A stretch of DNA of 64,000 bases, taken from positions 131,330,123 to 131,394,122 of the forward strand of contig NC_088202.1 in the NCBI RefSeq assembly GCF_037126465.1. The letters run 5' to 3'. Made by a program: the position numbers and the translations under genes. A model generated the notes under the pieces. That model was not told where the DNA came from. It ran no database searches and was given only the letters and a program-made list of their open reading frames with translations. This document shows positions 10,110-23,100 of this stretch, one piece after another (position 1 is the stretch's first letter; each line of letters begins with the position of its first letter). This stretch comes from Ornithodoros turicata. Its lineage: Eukaryota; Arthropoda; Arachnida; Ixodida; Argasidae.

Positions 10110-10395
10110 GAAAAAAACTGCCTCAGTGGCTCAGTCAGTAGGGTGTTCGCCTTGTGATCCCGAGATCGCGCGTTCGAACCCGGCCGAGGACGCCAGCAAC
10201 TTGGTGGCAGGGTACAAGTTGCTTAAACACGCCGTCTTCCGCGAGGGACGTTAAATACGGGGTGCCGTGTGATGAGCTTTCATCGCACGTTAAAGAACCC
10301 TCAGGTGCGCAAAAGCAATCCACAGACCGACCGCTGTGGCGTCGCTCGTGATCTCAGTTGTCTCGCGACGTAAAACCCCCAATTATTACTAACGT
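10110..10395 (+). repeat. tRNA-derived SINE, family A (full copy)
   Basis: The head looks like a tRNA: an A-box-like TGGCTCAGTCAGTAGGG at 10127-10143 and a B-box-like GTTCGAACC at 10172-10180, correctly spaced for an internal RNA polymerase III promoter. A conserved body follows (GTTAAAGAACCCTCA, GTCTCGCGACGTAAAA). A reverse copy lies at 61572-61795 and a tail at 1211-1256. tRNA-derived SINEs are described in ixodid ticks; whether this is one of those named families needs alignment. Confidence 0.8.
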
Positions 10396-10732
10396 AAAAA
10401 AAAAACCTTATTTGCATCGATTTGAACTTGCATTTAAACTTTTACAGGAAAATAGATCCGTAGGAAACCGGCACCGGGAACATCGAAACTCATTGGGTTC
10501 CTGCGCCACTGCAGGCGTACACACCGATGACGCGCAGCGCGAAGAGGTCACGTGCTTACGACTACCAATGGCAGCCATCATAGCTCTCGCTCCTGTGACG
10601 TCAGAGTTTGAGCCGTGCGTGTGTCCAAGGGCTTACATCCTGCAAAGCACGACTTTTGGGGAAAAATTTTTTTTCGATGCTATACGGTGTTGTACAATTC
10701 GTGCATGATGCAGTGGAACATATCTATCAACA

Positions 10733-10800
10733 GCAACAACTTTATTTGGGGAGTTTCATTGCCAGGGGCGGTACGCTGCCTCGAGGCTGCCGGAACCCCT
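10733..10800 (-). repeat. R1 retroposon tail in the 3' UTR of protease gene 2
   Basis: The order CAACAACTTTATTT, GGGGAGTTTCAT, GCCAGGGG matches the R1 family. On the minus strand its end supplies AATAAA at 10746-10741, about 155 nt after the stop codon of gene 2, where a poly(A) signal would be expected. Confidence 0.6.
10741..10746 (-). promoter_or_regulatory. Candidate poly(A) signal AATAAA for protease gene 2
   Basis: AATAAA on the minus strand, roughly 155 nt downstream of the gene 2 stop. It is part of an R1 retroposon tail. Usage is inferred from position only. Confidence 0.45.
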
Positions 10801-10901
10801 TTAATCTCCACGCGATGACAAATTTCAGTCCACAACATGTGTTCCAGTTACTACAAATTTTGACGAAATCGAACTTTGATTCTGATTCTCGTAGGATGTC
10901 T

Positions 10902-11117
10902 TCAACGGTGCAAGTACAGCTTGTAAATTGATGTAGACGGACGAGCTCGCGTGGGTGTCTCCTTGGTATTGGAACGGATCCAGTCGAGATAAGAAGTGAC
11001 GCGAACAAACATTGCAGGTTTTGCGGATTCTGCACAGCCGACACCCCAGGACACCACCCCCGCCAGGTACCAACGACCATCGCTCAAGAGACACTGCAGG
11101 GGTCCCCCGGAATCGCC
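10902..11117 (-). CDS. Gene 2 exon 6: catalytic Ser exon and stop
   Basis: An acceptor (CTCTTTCAG) is followed at once by GDSGGPLQC, containing the nucleophile Ser. [13 protein letters not shown] and the C-terminal helix [10 protein letters not shown] follow. A tail of about 20 residues ends at a TGA at 10904-10902. Phase 0 entry matches the preceding exon. Confidence 0.9.
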   Translation of the reverse strand, partial: GDSGGPLQCLLSDGRWYLAGVVSWGVGCAESAKPAMFVRVTSYLDWIRSNTKETPTRARPSTSIYKLYLHR

Positions 11118-14100
11118 CTGAAAGAGAGAAGTAATACTGCGATTTGTTACTTTGAAACTTGAAAGGCCTCGAGGGTGACCATCTCAACTGCCATCAGTGT
11201 GTCACCACTTTCATCAATCAATATGCAATGTTCTTTCTGGGTGTTAAGTATACAGATTGTGTAACCTGTCGTGGAATGGTCCCCATAACTCCCCCCCCCA
11301 CCCCCCCCACCCCACACACACTGGCTGCAATGCCCCCGGCACAACAGACTGTTCCTCAGTCACGCACTAAATTTTTTAAGGTAGCATTCATTGGCGTCTT
11401 CGCGAAACGCCGCCGGTACCTTACACGGGAGTTCTTGTTTCTTATACATATATAAGAACAACAACAACAACAACTTTATTTTGAGATGATGCATGGATGA
11501 TAAGAAACGAGAACTCCCGGCTATAGAATCTATAGATTCAATGTCCGATGGCGGTGACCCACATGTTTCTGATCTAGTAAGGAATCGGCGCTCAAGCATT
11601 CGTACTAGAAATTCAAGTAGCAATGTTCTCAACATTCTGTTTTGCGTTATATTTGAGGCACATGACACAGCTTCTCTCTTTGCTCGTGCTTCAATTTCTT
11701 ACCAGACAAGGACCTTTGCCTCCTTTCCAGTATCCTGCACAAATGAGCCACCGCTTAAGGGACTTGAAAGAAGGATAGGCGTCGCTGCAGTTGAGCCACG
11801 ACAGCACAGGCATTGACGTCTTCATTAGCACATTGGACCTGCTACGCATATCTGCAAATAAAAGGTATGGTCTTATCGGCTCAGCCATAATAGACGAACG
11901 GACAGAAGAACTCCGTATTCAAGGCATTCGAAAACTGCGCAAAATCAAGCTGTCGTGTGTATAAAAGGCGAGGCACGTAGTAGCCACATGTATCGGACCA
12001 CTGTTCGCCTTTTTTTCTTTCGTTAGCCAGTCCAAGGCAAAAATCAATTAGCGCTGACAAGGGGGAGCGTTCTGGCGCTGACATTTTTAACGTGCCAGGA
12101 ACTATGACAACAGGACAAACCAGTATTTACACGGGTGCCAGTACGTCTCAGCCCTTGAATACTGAACTGTAAACTTCCCATGTAACTACCTACGTGCTCG
12201 AAGAACTCACGTGACCTTCTCCGTACGTTGCTTTAACTTGCTCGCAAATGGGATCTCAAATCAAAGAAACAAGATCAAAATAGCTAAACCACCCAAGACA
12301 CCATGAACAAAAAGCTGCTAGGAACAGCTTTGCAAATTGTCTAATTATCAATAGATCATTTGCATTTTTTTCCCGATTAATTGCGATAATTTGCGATTAT
12401 TACAATTATCTAATTTGATAGAATTACTCGTAGTAGATACAAAATGTTTCCCTGAGATGACTGACCGCATGACTCGCGGACAGATAATTTCTTAATAGGA
12501 GTCGTCGACATGTCGGAGAAGGGGCACTGTCATATAATGATCGCATAGACGTAGTATCTACCCGATATTATAGTGAGCGAGCAATATGTGAGGCGCGCAG
12601 AGACAGCAAGCATACATGACAGTGGTCTCCATAAAGTGAAAAGCCTGAGTCTGGGTAGGTACAACTACGGGGACAACTACGTTCGTCCTCTCCCCCTAGT
12701 TGTAGCCAGACTCAGACGTTTCACATTATAGAGTTTGTCCACCACATACTGTATAGCATAACAGCACATAAGCAGCCGGGGCGTCAGCTTCTTGTCTTCT
12801 CTGTGCTGTTTATCGCTGCATTCAACAATATGTCTAGATTCCAACTACCCCAACTTGGTACACTTGTGCATTTGTCCACCAGCTGGCCTGCATGTATGCC
12901 ATACTCTCAATGGCAGTGAAAATATAAACTACGTGATCAGCAAAGAGAGCCCTACATGAAAGGATGAAGACACGTCTTCTGGTGTTGCTAAGACTGACAA
13001 AGTCATATATAGTCGCTGTTTGATCACCTGGTTACTCATCTGTTTTGCGAGGACTGCCCCTGAATCGCCCTGTGTCGCATTCCGGCCTTGCCATAATAGA
13101 AAGAAAATTTAGAAACAGCTCTCCGTCTCATGCTTCCGGTAGCCTATGGACCTCCTGTACCCCGTCTGCATGCAGGCGTTGTTTGCCCCTGCCTGCTGAA
13201 CCATACCGATTCCTCGAGGGCTGTTTTATAGTATTGAAGCCCAGCATCCAGTTTTGTGTTTACCTCGTATGTTTAATAAATGTTTCGAGGCTGAGTGTAA
13301 AGGCAAATATGACGACCCGTCTGTCTTGAGAACAGAAATTGGTGACAAACTGTACCGTGTGCGTTCTGGTAGACCCTGAACACTTATGTGGTGGTTGGCG
13401 CTTTTACACCACAGGAGGGATAACGTCTGAAGGGCACTGACATTGTTTACCGTATATTAAAAATAATGGTTTTCCTTTTTTGCTTGTTCTTTTGATAACC
13501 ATGAAGGGCCTAAAAGCACCATAGGCATAGCACCATCAGGATCATAGGAGCACCATATGTATTTGTTGCTGAACCCTTTTGTTCCATCTAAGGTGGTGCC
13601 TTGATGTGCGCAGTAAAAAAAACATGTACCTATTACCGGTGGTGGTGGTGGTGGTGAACTGCTCGCCGTGGTCGGCCACGTTCGTAGCGGGCAACGGCAC
13701 GACTAACGCAGGAGGATGAGGTTAGATGAGATGAGGTTAGATGAGATGAAGTTAGATGAGGTTCCAACCAGTGGTTCATTACGCAGTGAAGATATTGAGG
13801 CGGCCAACCTAATGTAATCGAGTTCTCCACATTATTTTGTCACCGTATAGGTAGCCAATCACAGCAGCATATTTGAGTCCTCACGTAAAGTAGTAGCGAT
13901 ATGAGAAACGCAAGCACTTTTTTTTTCTATGTAACTACCTTCGTTCGAGTTCCAAATTTGAAGCACATATACCGCTCTTGGTGGTGACACCCCATCCAGT
14001 AGTGACACATTCTCGGTCTTTGAAGTTGTGTTTCTTCGGGTCCGGAAGACAGATCTGTCCTGAATAATCTTTCGTCGCATCCGCACCGGAGACTTTCATC

Positions 14101-17100
14101 CGTTCCGTCAGTGAGAGAAGCGCGAGGTCGTGCGTGAACCTCCGCCGATCGAACCTCTGGTGGATGAGGATCTTTCGAACCCGAACGCAGAGCGCCGTCG
14201 ACCCATTGGGTGATGATGTCAGGCTGTCGGGGCACACAAGCCAGAACTGCGGCGGAATAGCATAGCGGGCCGTAGGGCTAGAGTGCACAAAAATAACAAT
14301 ATTAACTCATTTTCAACATTGTGTTGATTTTAAAAACTTTATGAATGAACAAATGATCACGGGAATTATGCGAAGTATAACTTAACTCCTAGTTTCACAC
14401 CATACTTTTTGACATCGTTGAGGGACTCAGGAAACTGTCCTCGACCTGTTTGTCTTATGAGATTCACTGTGTCAAGGACAGAAGGACGAGGACAGAAGAA
14501 GGAGGCAGGACCACCGCATGGTCCTGTCTCCTTCTTTCTGTCCTGTTTATTTATTTATTTTTCCTTATACGTTATACGGTATTAAAGTGTACCAACTACC
14601 CTTATACTTTAGTTTCTCTGACGTGCGCCGTAATACTGAACACAGCTAGACTGGTAATATGTTGCTATCATTCTTTGTTTGACATGATGCACGGCTTGGG
14701 GAAGGTAACCGCCTTATACGACAAGACAGCGAGGTAACGTGGTCTTGAACGCTGGCCCCGGCTGCTTATGCCTAGGTACTTCCCCTGGATTTTCTTTCGG
14801 CATTTTAAGGCAAATGTCGGCGGAGTTCCTTATGAAGCCTGCCCAGGACACACCACCGCATAGAAGGCAGATCGTTCCGTAAACGCATATCCAGAGAGAA
14901 AGAGGGTACAGCGAGATTCTGCATAGTCATCTACCTAGTATAGTTGTACACGGATAAGACTAACTTAAAAGCACATGAACGAGGCAGAATGACTCTTTTG
15001 AACAGTGTATGAAGGGAATCTAAATAGCAGTAGTCATACTTCGTATAAATTCCTGTTCCTGTGTAAAGACGAATGTACGTATACGAATTTATGTGTTTCG
15101 AACGAGGTTCGTATGTTTCTCTTTAATTTGAAACGGAAGTATAGCGCGCCTGCCTTTCTTGAAGTCATATAGTTGGGCGTGACCACAAAGTGACTCCTGC
15201 ATGGTCGTATAAAATGAATCAAATGGTCTTTTTAGGGACGTGATGCCATTGCTAGCTTTCCTTTTCCTATTGAATATGACCTGCAACGCCAGCTTTGATG
15301 CATGAAGTATGGCGATGCGCAAAAGAAACGCAATCTAAGATGTCACGGCATAAAAGGGGGTATCCAAATCAAAGTACATACTCTGTACTTCATTATCGTG
15401 TAGAACACTATACCATAATCACAGCATGTCATTTTGCTGGTCAGTGCTAGAAAAAACTGCACCAGCAGACATTGATGCATACTGTTTACAAAGAGCCCGT
15501 TGTACTGCCGTGAGACACCACACCGTAAAGCACGAGGTTAGGTCGGTTAACTGCGTTCTGCTCTGCACCTAATGCTACGGTATTGACGCCAAACAACTAC
15601 ACGTAATAAACACTTTTTAAGACGCGGTACACCACTGACAAACACCCTTACTACAGATGGTCATAGGATGGTCATAGGAACATTGTACCTGACAACCTCC
15701 AACAATACCAACAACTATATATCTTGATGATAATGAGTGGGGTGTTTCACCGGCACAGGCGAAACTTTACCTCAGTCCACACTGAGCCCATGCCATGATG
15801 CATATATGAGTGTACTATTTATAGAGGCGTCGCGTCTGAGCAAATTATGTGGCAATAAGCGCACACGGTACAACGGTACTCTCGGGAGAGAGCTTCCTGA
15901 AGATGGGATTCTCCTCCCGCTATCGATCCGTGAAGAGTTGTTTCAGCTGATACCTCGTTCGCGCGATCAATAGTTCCCGCATAGCACACTGCGTCGAATA
16001 CAAGATAAGGGCCTGCCCGCCGAAAATTCTGTTCTCTGCAGGTGACAGAGTGAGGCATTCACCTGCGCGCTATTCGCCGCTGTCGGTGGTGCTGTTGCAA
16101 CTGCTGTTCCCCGACGTGAACCCAAGCAGCACAATGTACCGAAAGTCGAGTGCAATAGGGGTGGACGGTATGCGTCTTATCAATGTTCTTTAGCTTCAGG
16201 AGTCTGTTCAAGGCCTTCCACCCACCCGTCCACCCCTATTGCACTCGACTTTCAGTACATTGTGCTGCTTGGGAATGCTTGTCTTTGCGTTCCATCCTTG
16301 CACGCCTAACAGCGGAACGTGCACGTCTGGAGCACGGCCGTGGTAATCTCGAAGTTCGTTTACTGGTAACGCCGCGACGTTATCGGGAAGAAAGGGAAGG
16401 TCCGGGCATATTCTCGTACACTGTGCTAACGTGGTGGTAGTCGAACAAATGAAGTCGCGCTGATAAGATTACGGTTTTTCTCGAATAGTAATCGAGAACC
16501 ACGGATGCAAACGAAAACACATTCTTCTCTGGCTCTCGACCGGCGTGAAAAAGGCCACTTACTGAAGCATGCAGTGGGCAGCAGTGAGAACCCATTTGCT
16601 CGATATGACGACGCCACCGCATTGATGTCCGAGGAGCACGCCAGTAGAAGGATTACGAAGATTGAGTGAAACCTGCAATAAAATGACGGTACAAAGGATG
16701 CAACAGATATACCAACGTTAGCCCTACGGCCGCAGCGGTGTGCATTTGGCCGGGAAACGTTTCCTTGCTTTTGTTTGTTTGTTTGTTTGTTTGTTTGTTT
16801 GTTTGTTTGTTTATTTTTGCGAGCGCGGCCCACTTTCTGGTAGTGAATTTGCTAATTCCGTTACTGAAATATGTACACTGTATGCTTACTTTCCACCCTG
16901 CTTGACGCGAAATCGTACAGAGACCCGGGCACAGAACGTAATCAGCCTACGCGGTAGCCCTAGTCGTCGCATGAATGACAGTTGAGCGCGCTTGTCTTTA
17001 CGACAGTCCGGTTATAGCTGCACTATGACAGCTCGTGATTTCGCTAATGGAAAGTGTTGGGTGTGGTCGTCAAATACGACTTACCTGCCACGGCCATTCT

Positions 17101-20100
17101 CCGAGTGACGTTGGCACTCCCCCGATTATTCGTGTTTCGTTGGATGCCGGAAAGACCCTCGTGCCGCAGCCTAAAATATATACTTTTCGATGTAATAGAA
17201 GGATACACACAACAAAGTAGTTCGTTCGCAATTAGAACCGTAATGGCATATAACGAAGAGAAATATTGGGTCCGGATCGAGGAAAGATCCTGCTGAGACT
17301 GGCTCCTGTTTTGGTCGGAAGGTGCTTATGATAGAGTAAGGTAAGGCGCCAACCGCCCGGAGCGTATTTGTTAGCCGAATTCGAGCGGCGCGTGTGCCGA
17401 GCGTGCAACCGAACGGCAGAACAATAGGCGCACAGTCGAAGCGCTCATATCTGGCAGGATCGAAATTTCGGCAGCGACGTACCGAAGCGGAACCGGGCAA
17501 GCCAGTCAGCAGTGAGAGGGAAGTGCATGCGACCGCCCTTCCTCCACGGCACATAAACAGAAAACATGGCTGCCGGATTCGTGGTGTTGGATGTTGAACG
17601 CTTGGAACGTGACGATGGACGAGTACAAAGATGTGACGAATCATTTACGCGTTTAAGCTAATGTATTTATACTTATCGAAGAGCGGGGAGGATTGGGGCC
17701 GTTTTCGTCGGTGGCGTAATCGACAAAGAAAATTTTAGCGAGTTTTTAAACACGTTAGTCAATAAACTTTTTTGACAGTACGCTTCGTGTGTGTGTCGCC
17801 TTTCTTCATGGTGTCATGCGCTTACAAAGACTCATTACTTGTGTCCCGGTTTGACGTCTTGGGTATTTGTATGTGACTGAAATCGGAATGTGACTGAAGC
17901 TGGCTGTCATATTTTATCGCTGCTGCTTCCAGAACATGATCGCTACTGTCATGTATGTGTCGTGTTACCGTGATTACTTAATATCGCACAGCAAAGCAAG
18001 CGACTGGCTGCGGGACCAGCAACGTGGCCAGCTCTAACCTGGCGAAGCCAGAGGCGCCTCGTGGACGCGCTGGTGCACAAAAGGTGGACGCACATCTTGG
18101 CTGCTCCAAGTTTTACGAAAGTAGCAACAGACGACATTGCGCGTTTTCATCAGCATAGCTATAATGCAACAAGTATGTACGTACATGTAGCTACCGTGTG
18201 CACAGCAGGCAGCCGGCATGTCACCACGCCAACCACGCTCGCCAAGAACACGTCGCATGCGGTTGGAAGAGCTCGGCTTACGTTTGGTGCGGTTCGGCAG
18301 AGGCAACGCTGGCCCATTTCGGTTGTAAAATACGCTCCACGCGGTTAGCGCCCAAGGCTTATCTCTGAATGCGAAGGCCACCCTTGGTTCGACAAATACG
18401 ACAAGATACGTTGTTCCATAGATGATAGCGTCCAGGGTAAATGCATTCTGGACAAGTCCTGGTCACACGCCATTCCAAAAATCATCATTTACGTGAGCGC
18501 GTGTATAAACAGCGCTATTTCTGTTTCTTTCTATCTCAGTAGTCAGTTCTATTGGTTTCCTTTGCAGTAAAACGCGAAAATTTGCAGACGATGCCTACTA
18601 CTGACTAATCCCATGGATGTCATAAGGACACCTGCGCTAGGACGCATTCAGCGGATACGATGCAGTGATGCACTCACTCTTATAAAGGATGGTGGTGGTG
18701 GTGGTGACGGGAAAGGGGTCGCATTGTCGGCCTCACAGATGTGGGCACGTCACGACTGACGCCCTAGGGAATGTGCGTCCCTCTTAGAAATGAATTTCAC
18801 CGCATAGCACGGTCCTAGCCAACCATCATCTCGAATGATATTGTTATCTGCCCTGTGGGCGTAATCGCTTCACATGTTCAACTTAACGACGCGAGACAGC
18901 TGAACGAGGCGTTCAGGCTAACGAAACGAGCAACTTTATCGGCGCTTTGCTGTGGTCACAATCTGTGCTCCTCGTGAAGCTTCTTCTTTGTGACTGTTGT
19001 GCACGTTACGAGCGCTCACGTGTTGTGATGTCACCGCCCTGAGCACCGCCCTGATGTCAGTAGTGGTGGTGGTGCTGGCGAAAGGGCTGGGCGAAAGGGC
19101 GAAGCGCGAAAGAGCAAGCTGCCAGCGAGGCTGCATTTTCTCCGACCAATAGAAATGTTTTGTTGGTTCCGATAGGTTCATAGAGAGAGAGCATTCTCGC
19201 GCTCTCATACATGCTCATTCCATTCCAATGTTCGTTCCCGTGCTTGTTCATCTTCTTCTTCTTCTTCTTCTCGTCCCGTTATATGGCTCGCTAGTCGTGT
19301 AAAAATAATGAACAGAAAATATGTCACTGTAAGAATAATCATCGAGCAATATGCAAAACCTATAAATCATATTCCTGCCCCGACGATGGTGTCGGGTGGG
19401 AATGACCTTAACTATGGCACGAGAAGTAGTGTGTGCTGAGTTCTAGGGCCCATGGGGGTCCGAGGCGAGAAAGGGAAGACGTAGTGGTATCAGTAGTATC
19501 AGAAGAAGAAAGAAGGAGGCGGCCCTTTCTCCTCGGAGTAAACACTTATTTGATTACCTCTATGCAAATTTTTCCTTCAAGCATTGAGGTACAACGCGCA
19601 GCCTTACCGTCATGCTTCATAAACAACAGACTTAAAATAAATTTGCAGTGCAATAAAACGTTTTTCTAGTGAGCTTGAACAGAGCGTTAGTGATCTTTTT
19701 CTACCGCCATGTTCGCATCGCAAAGCAGGAGAATGTTATGGATCTATTCAAGATAATCTACCTCAGGGAATGTACTGGATGCTTTGCTCTTCATATTCAT
19801 TACGACAAAAAAAGTTTTTTCGCAATGTACTCTAAAAGAGAAGAATTCGAAAACTACTATAAGTATCCAATTCTCCTTAGTTGTTCATCACAGCACCCGT
19901 AGCTACCAAGGCGGTGTGCAGTACGGTCGCACGTCCCCACAAACGGCGCGGACAGCGTTGTTTGGCGGACGGAACAACTTTACAAAATCTGTCTCGTCCA
20001 GTTGAAAGGCATCCTGACGCCATCGAGTCCATGGGGCACGGTTAGCCGCTTGTGTGATCGCCGTGACGAATCCTTCCGCCATCTTTCTTTGGCAGCTTCA

Positions 20101-23100
20101 ACGTCAGCGAGTCGTTAGGAATAACGAAACAGGGAACCTTATCGACGCTTTGTTGTGGTCACAATCTCTGCTCCTCGTTTAGCTTCCTCTTTGAGGCTAT
20201 CGTGCTCGTTACAAGCCCTTACGTGTTGTGATGTCACCACCCTCAACCAACTACAGCTGCCAGCTTATATTCGTCCCTTTGGGGAGTAAATACCCCAATT
20301 AATCTCTTTTGGGAGTAAGTGCTTATATTCGTCCCCTTGGGAGTAAATACCCCAATTAGTCCTATTGGGGAGTAAATACTCCAATTAGTCCAATTGGGGA
20401 GTAAATACCCAAATTAGTCCAATTCGGGAGTAAATGCACCAATTAGTCCCATTGGGAGTAAATGCACCAATTAGTCCCATTAGGGAGTAAATGCACCTAT
20501 TAGTCCCATTGGGGAGTAACTGCTTGTATTCGTCCCTTTGGGGAGTAAATGCACCAATTAGTCCCATTCGGTAGTAAATACCCAATTAGCCCCCTTAGGG
20601 AGTAAATGCACCAATTAGTCTCCTTTGGGAGTAAGTGCTTATATTCGTCCATTTGGGGAGTAAATACTCCAATTAGTCCCTTTAGGGAGTAAATACCCCA
20701 ATTAGTCCCATTGGGGAGTAAATACCCCAATTAGTCCCATTACTAGCCTCCTAGAAAGGCATCTTGACGCCATCGAGTCCATGGGGCACGGATAGCCGCT
20801 TGTGTGATCGCCGTGACGAATCCTTCCGCCATATTTCTTTGGCAGCTTCAACGTCAGCGAGTCGTTAGGAATAACGAAACGGGGAACCTTATCGACGCTT
20901 TGTTGTGGTCACAATCTCTGCTCCTCGTTTAGCTTCTTCTTTGAGGCTATCGTGCTCGTTACAAGCCCTTACGTGTTGTGATGTCACCACCCTGAACCAA
21001 CTGCAGCTTCCAGCTTATATTCGTCCCTTTGGGGAGTAAATACCCCAATTAGTCCCTTTTGGGAGTAAGTGCTTATATTCGTCCCCTTGGGAGTAAATAC
21101 CCCAATTAGTCCCATTGGGGAGTAAATACCCCAATTAGTCCAATTGAGGAGTAAATGCACCAATTAGTCCCATTGGGGAATAAGTGCTTGTATTTGTCCC
21201 TTTGGGGAGTAAATGCACCAATTAATCCCTTTGGGAGTAACGTCTTGTATTTGTCCCTTTGGGGAGTAAGTGCAAAAGTTAGTTCCTTGGGGTAAATGCA
21301 CCAATTTGTCCCGTTGGGGAGTAAATGCACAAATTAGTCCCTTTGTGACCCTATTTAGTGACTTTAGGGGACCCCAGATCCCAACAGGCGACCCCTACCA
21401 TCCCCCACCTTCAATGTCATTGACTTTTCCGGAGGCGATCACCACGGACGAGAGCCAGAGAACCTGGAATTTTATGCACCGCGCTGTGCGGTGCAGCTTT
21501 CCATTCTACAGCTCGTGACACACATGAGACTGAGGGTTGTGTAAAACATCCTGGAACCTGCGAACACCTTCAAGTCAGTTCTACCGCACCAATCGAGAAA
21601 CCCTTGGCTATGCTGGCAATTTGGTCGATTCGGAAAAATGGGTTAACGGCATTTTATTCGCATGCGGCACCTGAGATAGCACTTTGACGTCTCAGCTCCA
21701 TGGGAATTTTGCCCCCTTCACAAATTCAGGGGGTCTGCAGTAACCCCTATAACCCCCCTTCCGCCGCCCCTGCTTAGGCGCGAAGCACATGTGCACGCAC
21801 AAATAGTCGCATGAGGAAACAGGCTGAACAACAGGCTGATGAAGTCGTGACAACTGCTCGTCCATGTTTATTCCACGTCTGGCGCCATAAAAAGCCCTAT
21901 AGAAAGTTATTTGGAAAAGACAATTGACTAATGGTTTCCACGCAAACGGGCAGCAGTTCTTTTCATGCCTCTTTGTGAAAATCTTGAAAAAAAACGTGAA
22001 AATCTACGTGTCTTCGTTGCACTGCGCTGAATCGCGTCAACTATGAACCCAGTAAAATAAGGAAGCGTGGCATAGCGTAACGCTAGCTGTCGGCGCGGTA
22101 CGCGCGCGACGATGGGCAAATACTATACGTCGGACTCTAAAGCAGCTTTAAGAGGATAGGTCGACATATATCCTTCTCAATATTTATGCTGCAATCACTT
22201 CAATATACCGGAATGCACCTGCACAGAAAATATAGCAGTGCTCAACGTTGTATCCGGAAAAACGTGTGCACTATGTTAATATGTGATATTACGCTGGTCA
22301 TCTCGGATATTATTTTCAAAAGTATCTCGTTTAGCAGCACAATAAGCCCAATCGTGGCTTCTCCAGTACACAAGGATGACTTTATCTCATGGCGTCCCGT
22401 GGACGACGGCGAAGATGTGCCTCTGCTGCCGCGCGCCAGTGCGCCTGCCAGCCAGTTCTACCGGCACCGTCCCAGCGTGAAGCCACGAACATCTACTCAC
22501 CGGGGCATTCCATCACTGCACCCTTCAGGACTGATAGGCACCCTTCAGGTGTTCCCTTCAGGGGAACACCACCTTCTCTACATTTGGTGACACGAACAAA
22601 GAACACCATGTTCGGCGTAATCCGGCCTAGTACCATCCAAATTTTCGCAAGACCACATTCAGCGTTCTACCGGCACCGTACTAGCGTGAGGCTCCTAGAA
22701 CACTGGAAAATATGCGAGTTTCCAAATCATTCTTGGCCGTTGATCGTCGGCAAGCAGTACAAGCTCCTTATACGTTGAAGGTTTGCCGAACGTAGTTGTA
22801 ACTGGTAATCCCATGCCCACTGGTTCCAATAACGTTCAGGGAGCTTCCCTCTTGATTTCAAAAACTATGCCTGTGTATTATCCGGGTGAGATGGCCCTCG
22901 CTTCCTTGGGGGAGAGGGGCAAAGCCGTGTGCCGATTCCCTAGTAGGAGGTGAGATAAGGCCTCGGTATTGTTGGGGTCTTCTCACAATTGCGTGCGAGG
23001 TCGAGCTTACAATGGCCTCGATCTCTGTCAGTACCGTTTGAAATTGCTGAAAATCAAGCTCACTACGACGTAACGTTCTTCTTCGAGATTCTTTCACTGA

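Noticed and set aside
10121..10195. Possible tRNA gene
   Set aside because: A and B boxes are present but no full cloverleaf closes, and the sequence continues into a repeated SINE body.
9589..10254. 221-codon plus-strand open frame
   Set aside because: It crosses an A-rich tract and runs into a SINE; the opposite strand is also open and no domain is recognisable.
16080..16165. Candidate micro-exon for gene 2 reading YIVLLG on the minus strand
   Set aside because: It needs phase 0, while the flanking exons require phase 2, and it lacks an AG acceptor on that strand.
20385..20730. Open minus-strand frames with [13 protein letters not shown] repeats
   Set aside because: They are translations of the 29 bp minisatellite, without a start context or conserved ends.
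20280..21345. Regular repeats that might suggest a CRISPR array
   Set aside because: Units are directly adjacent and degenerate, without unique spacers, in a eukaryotic context.
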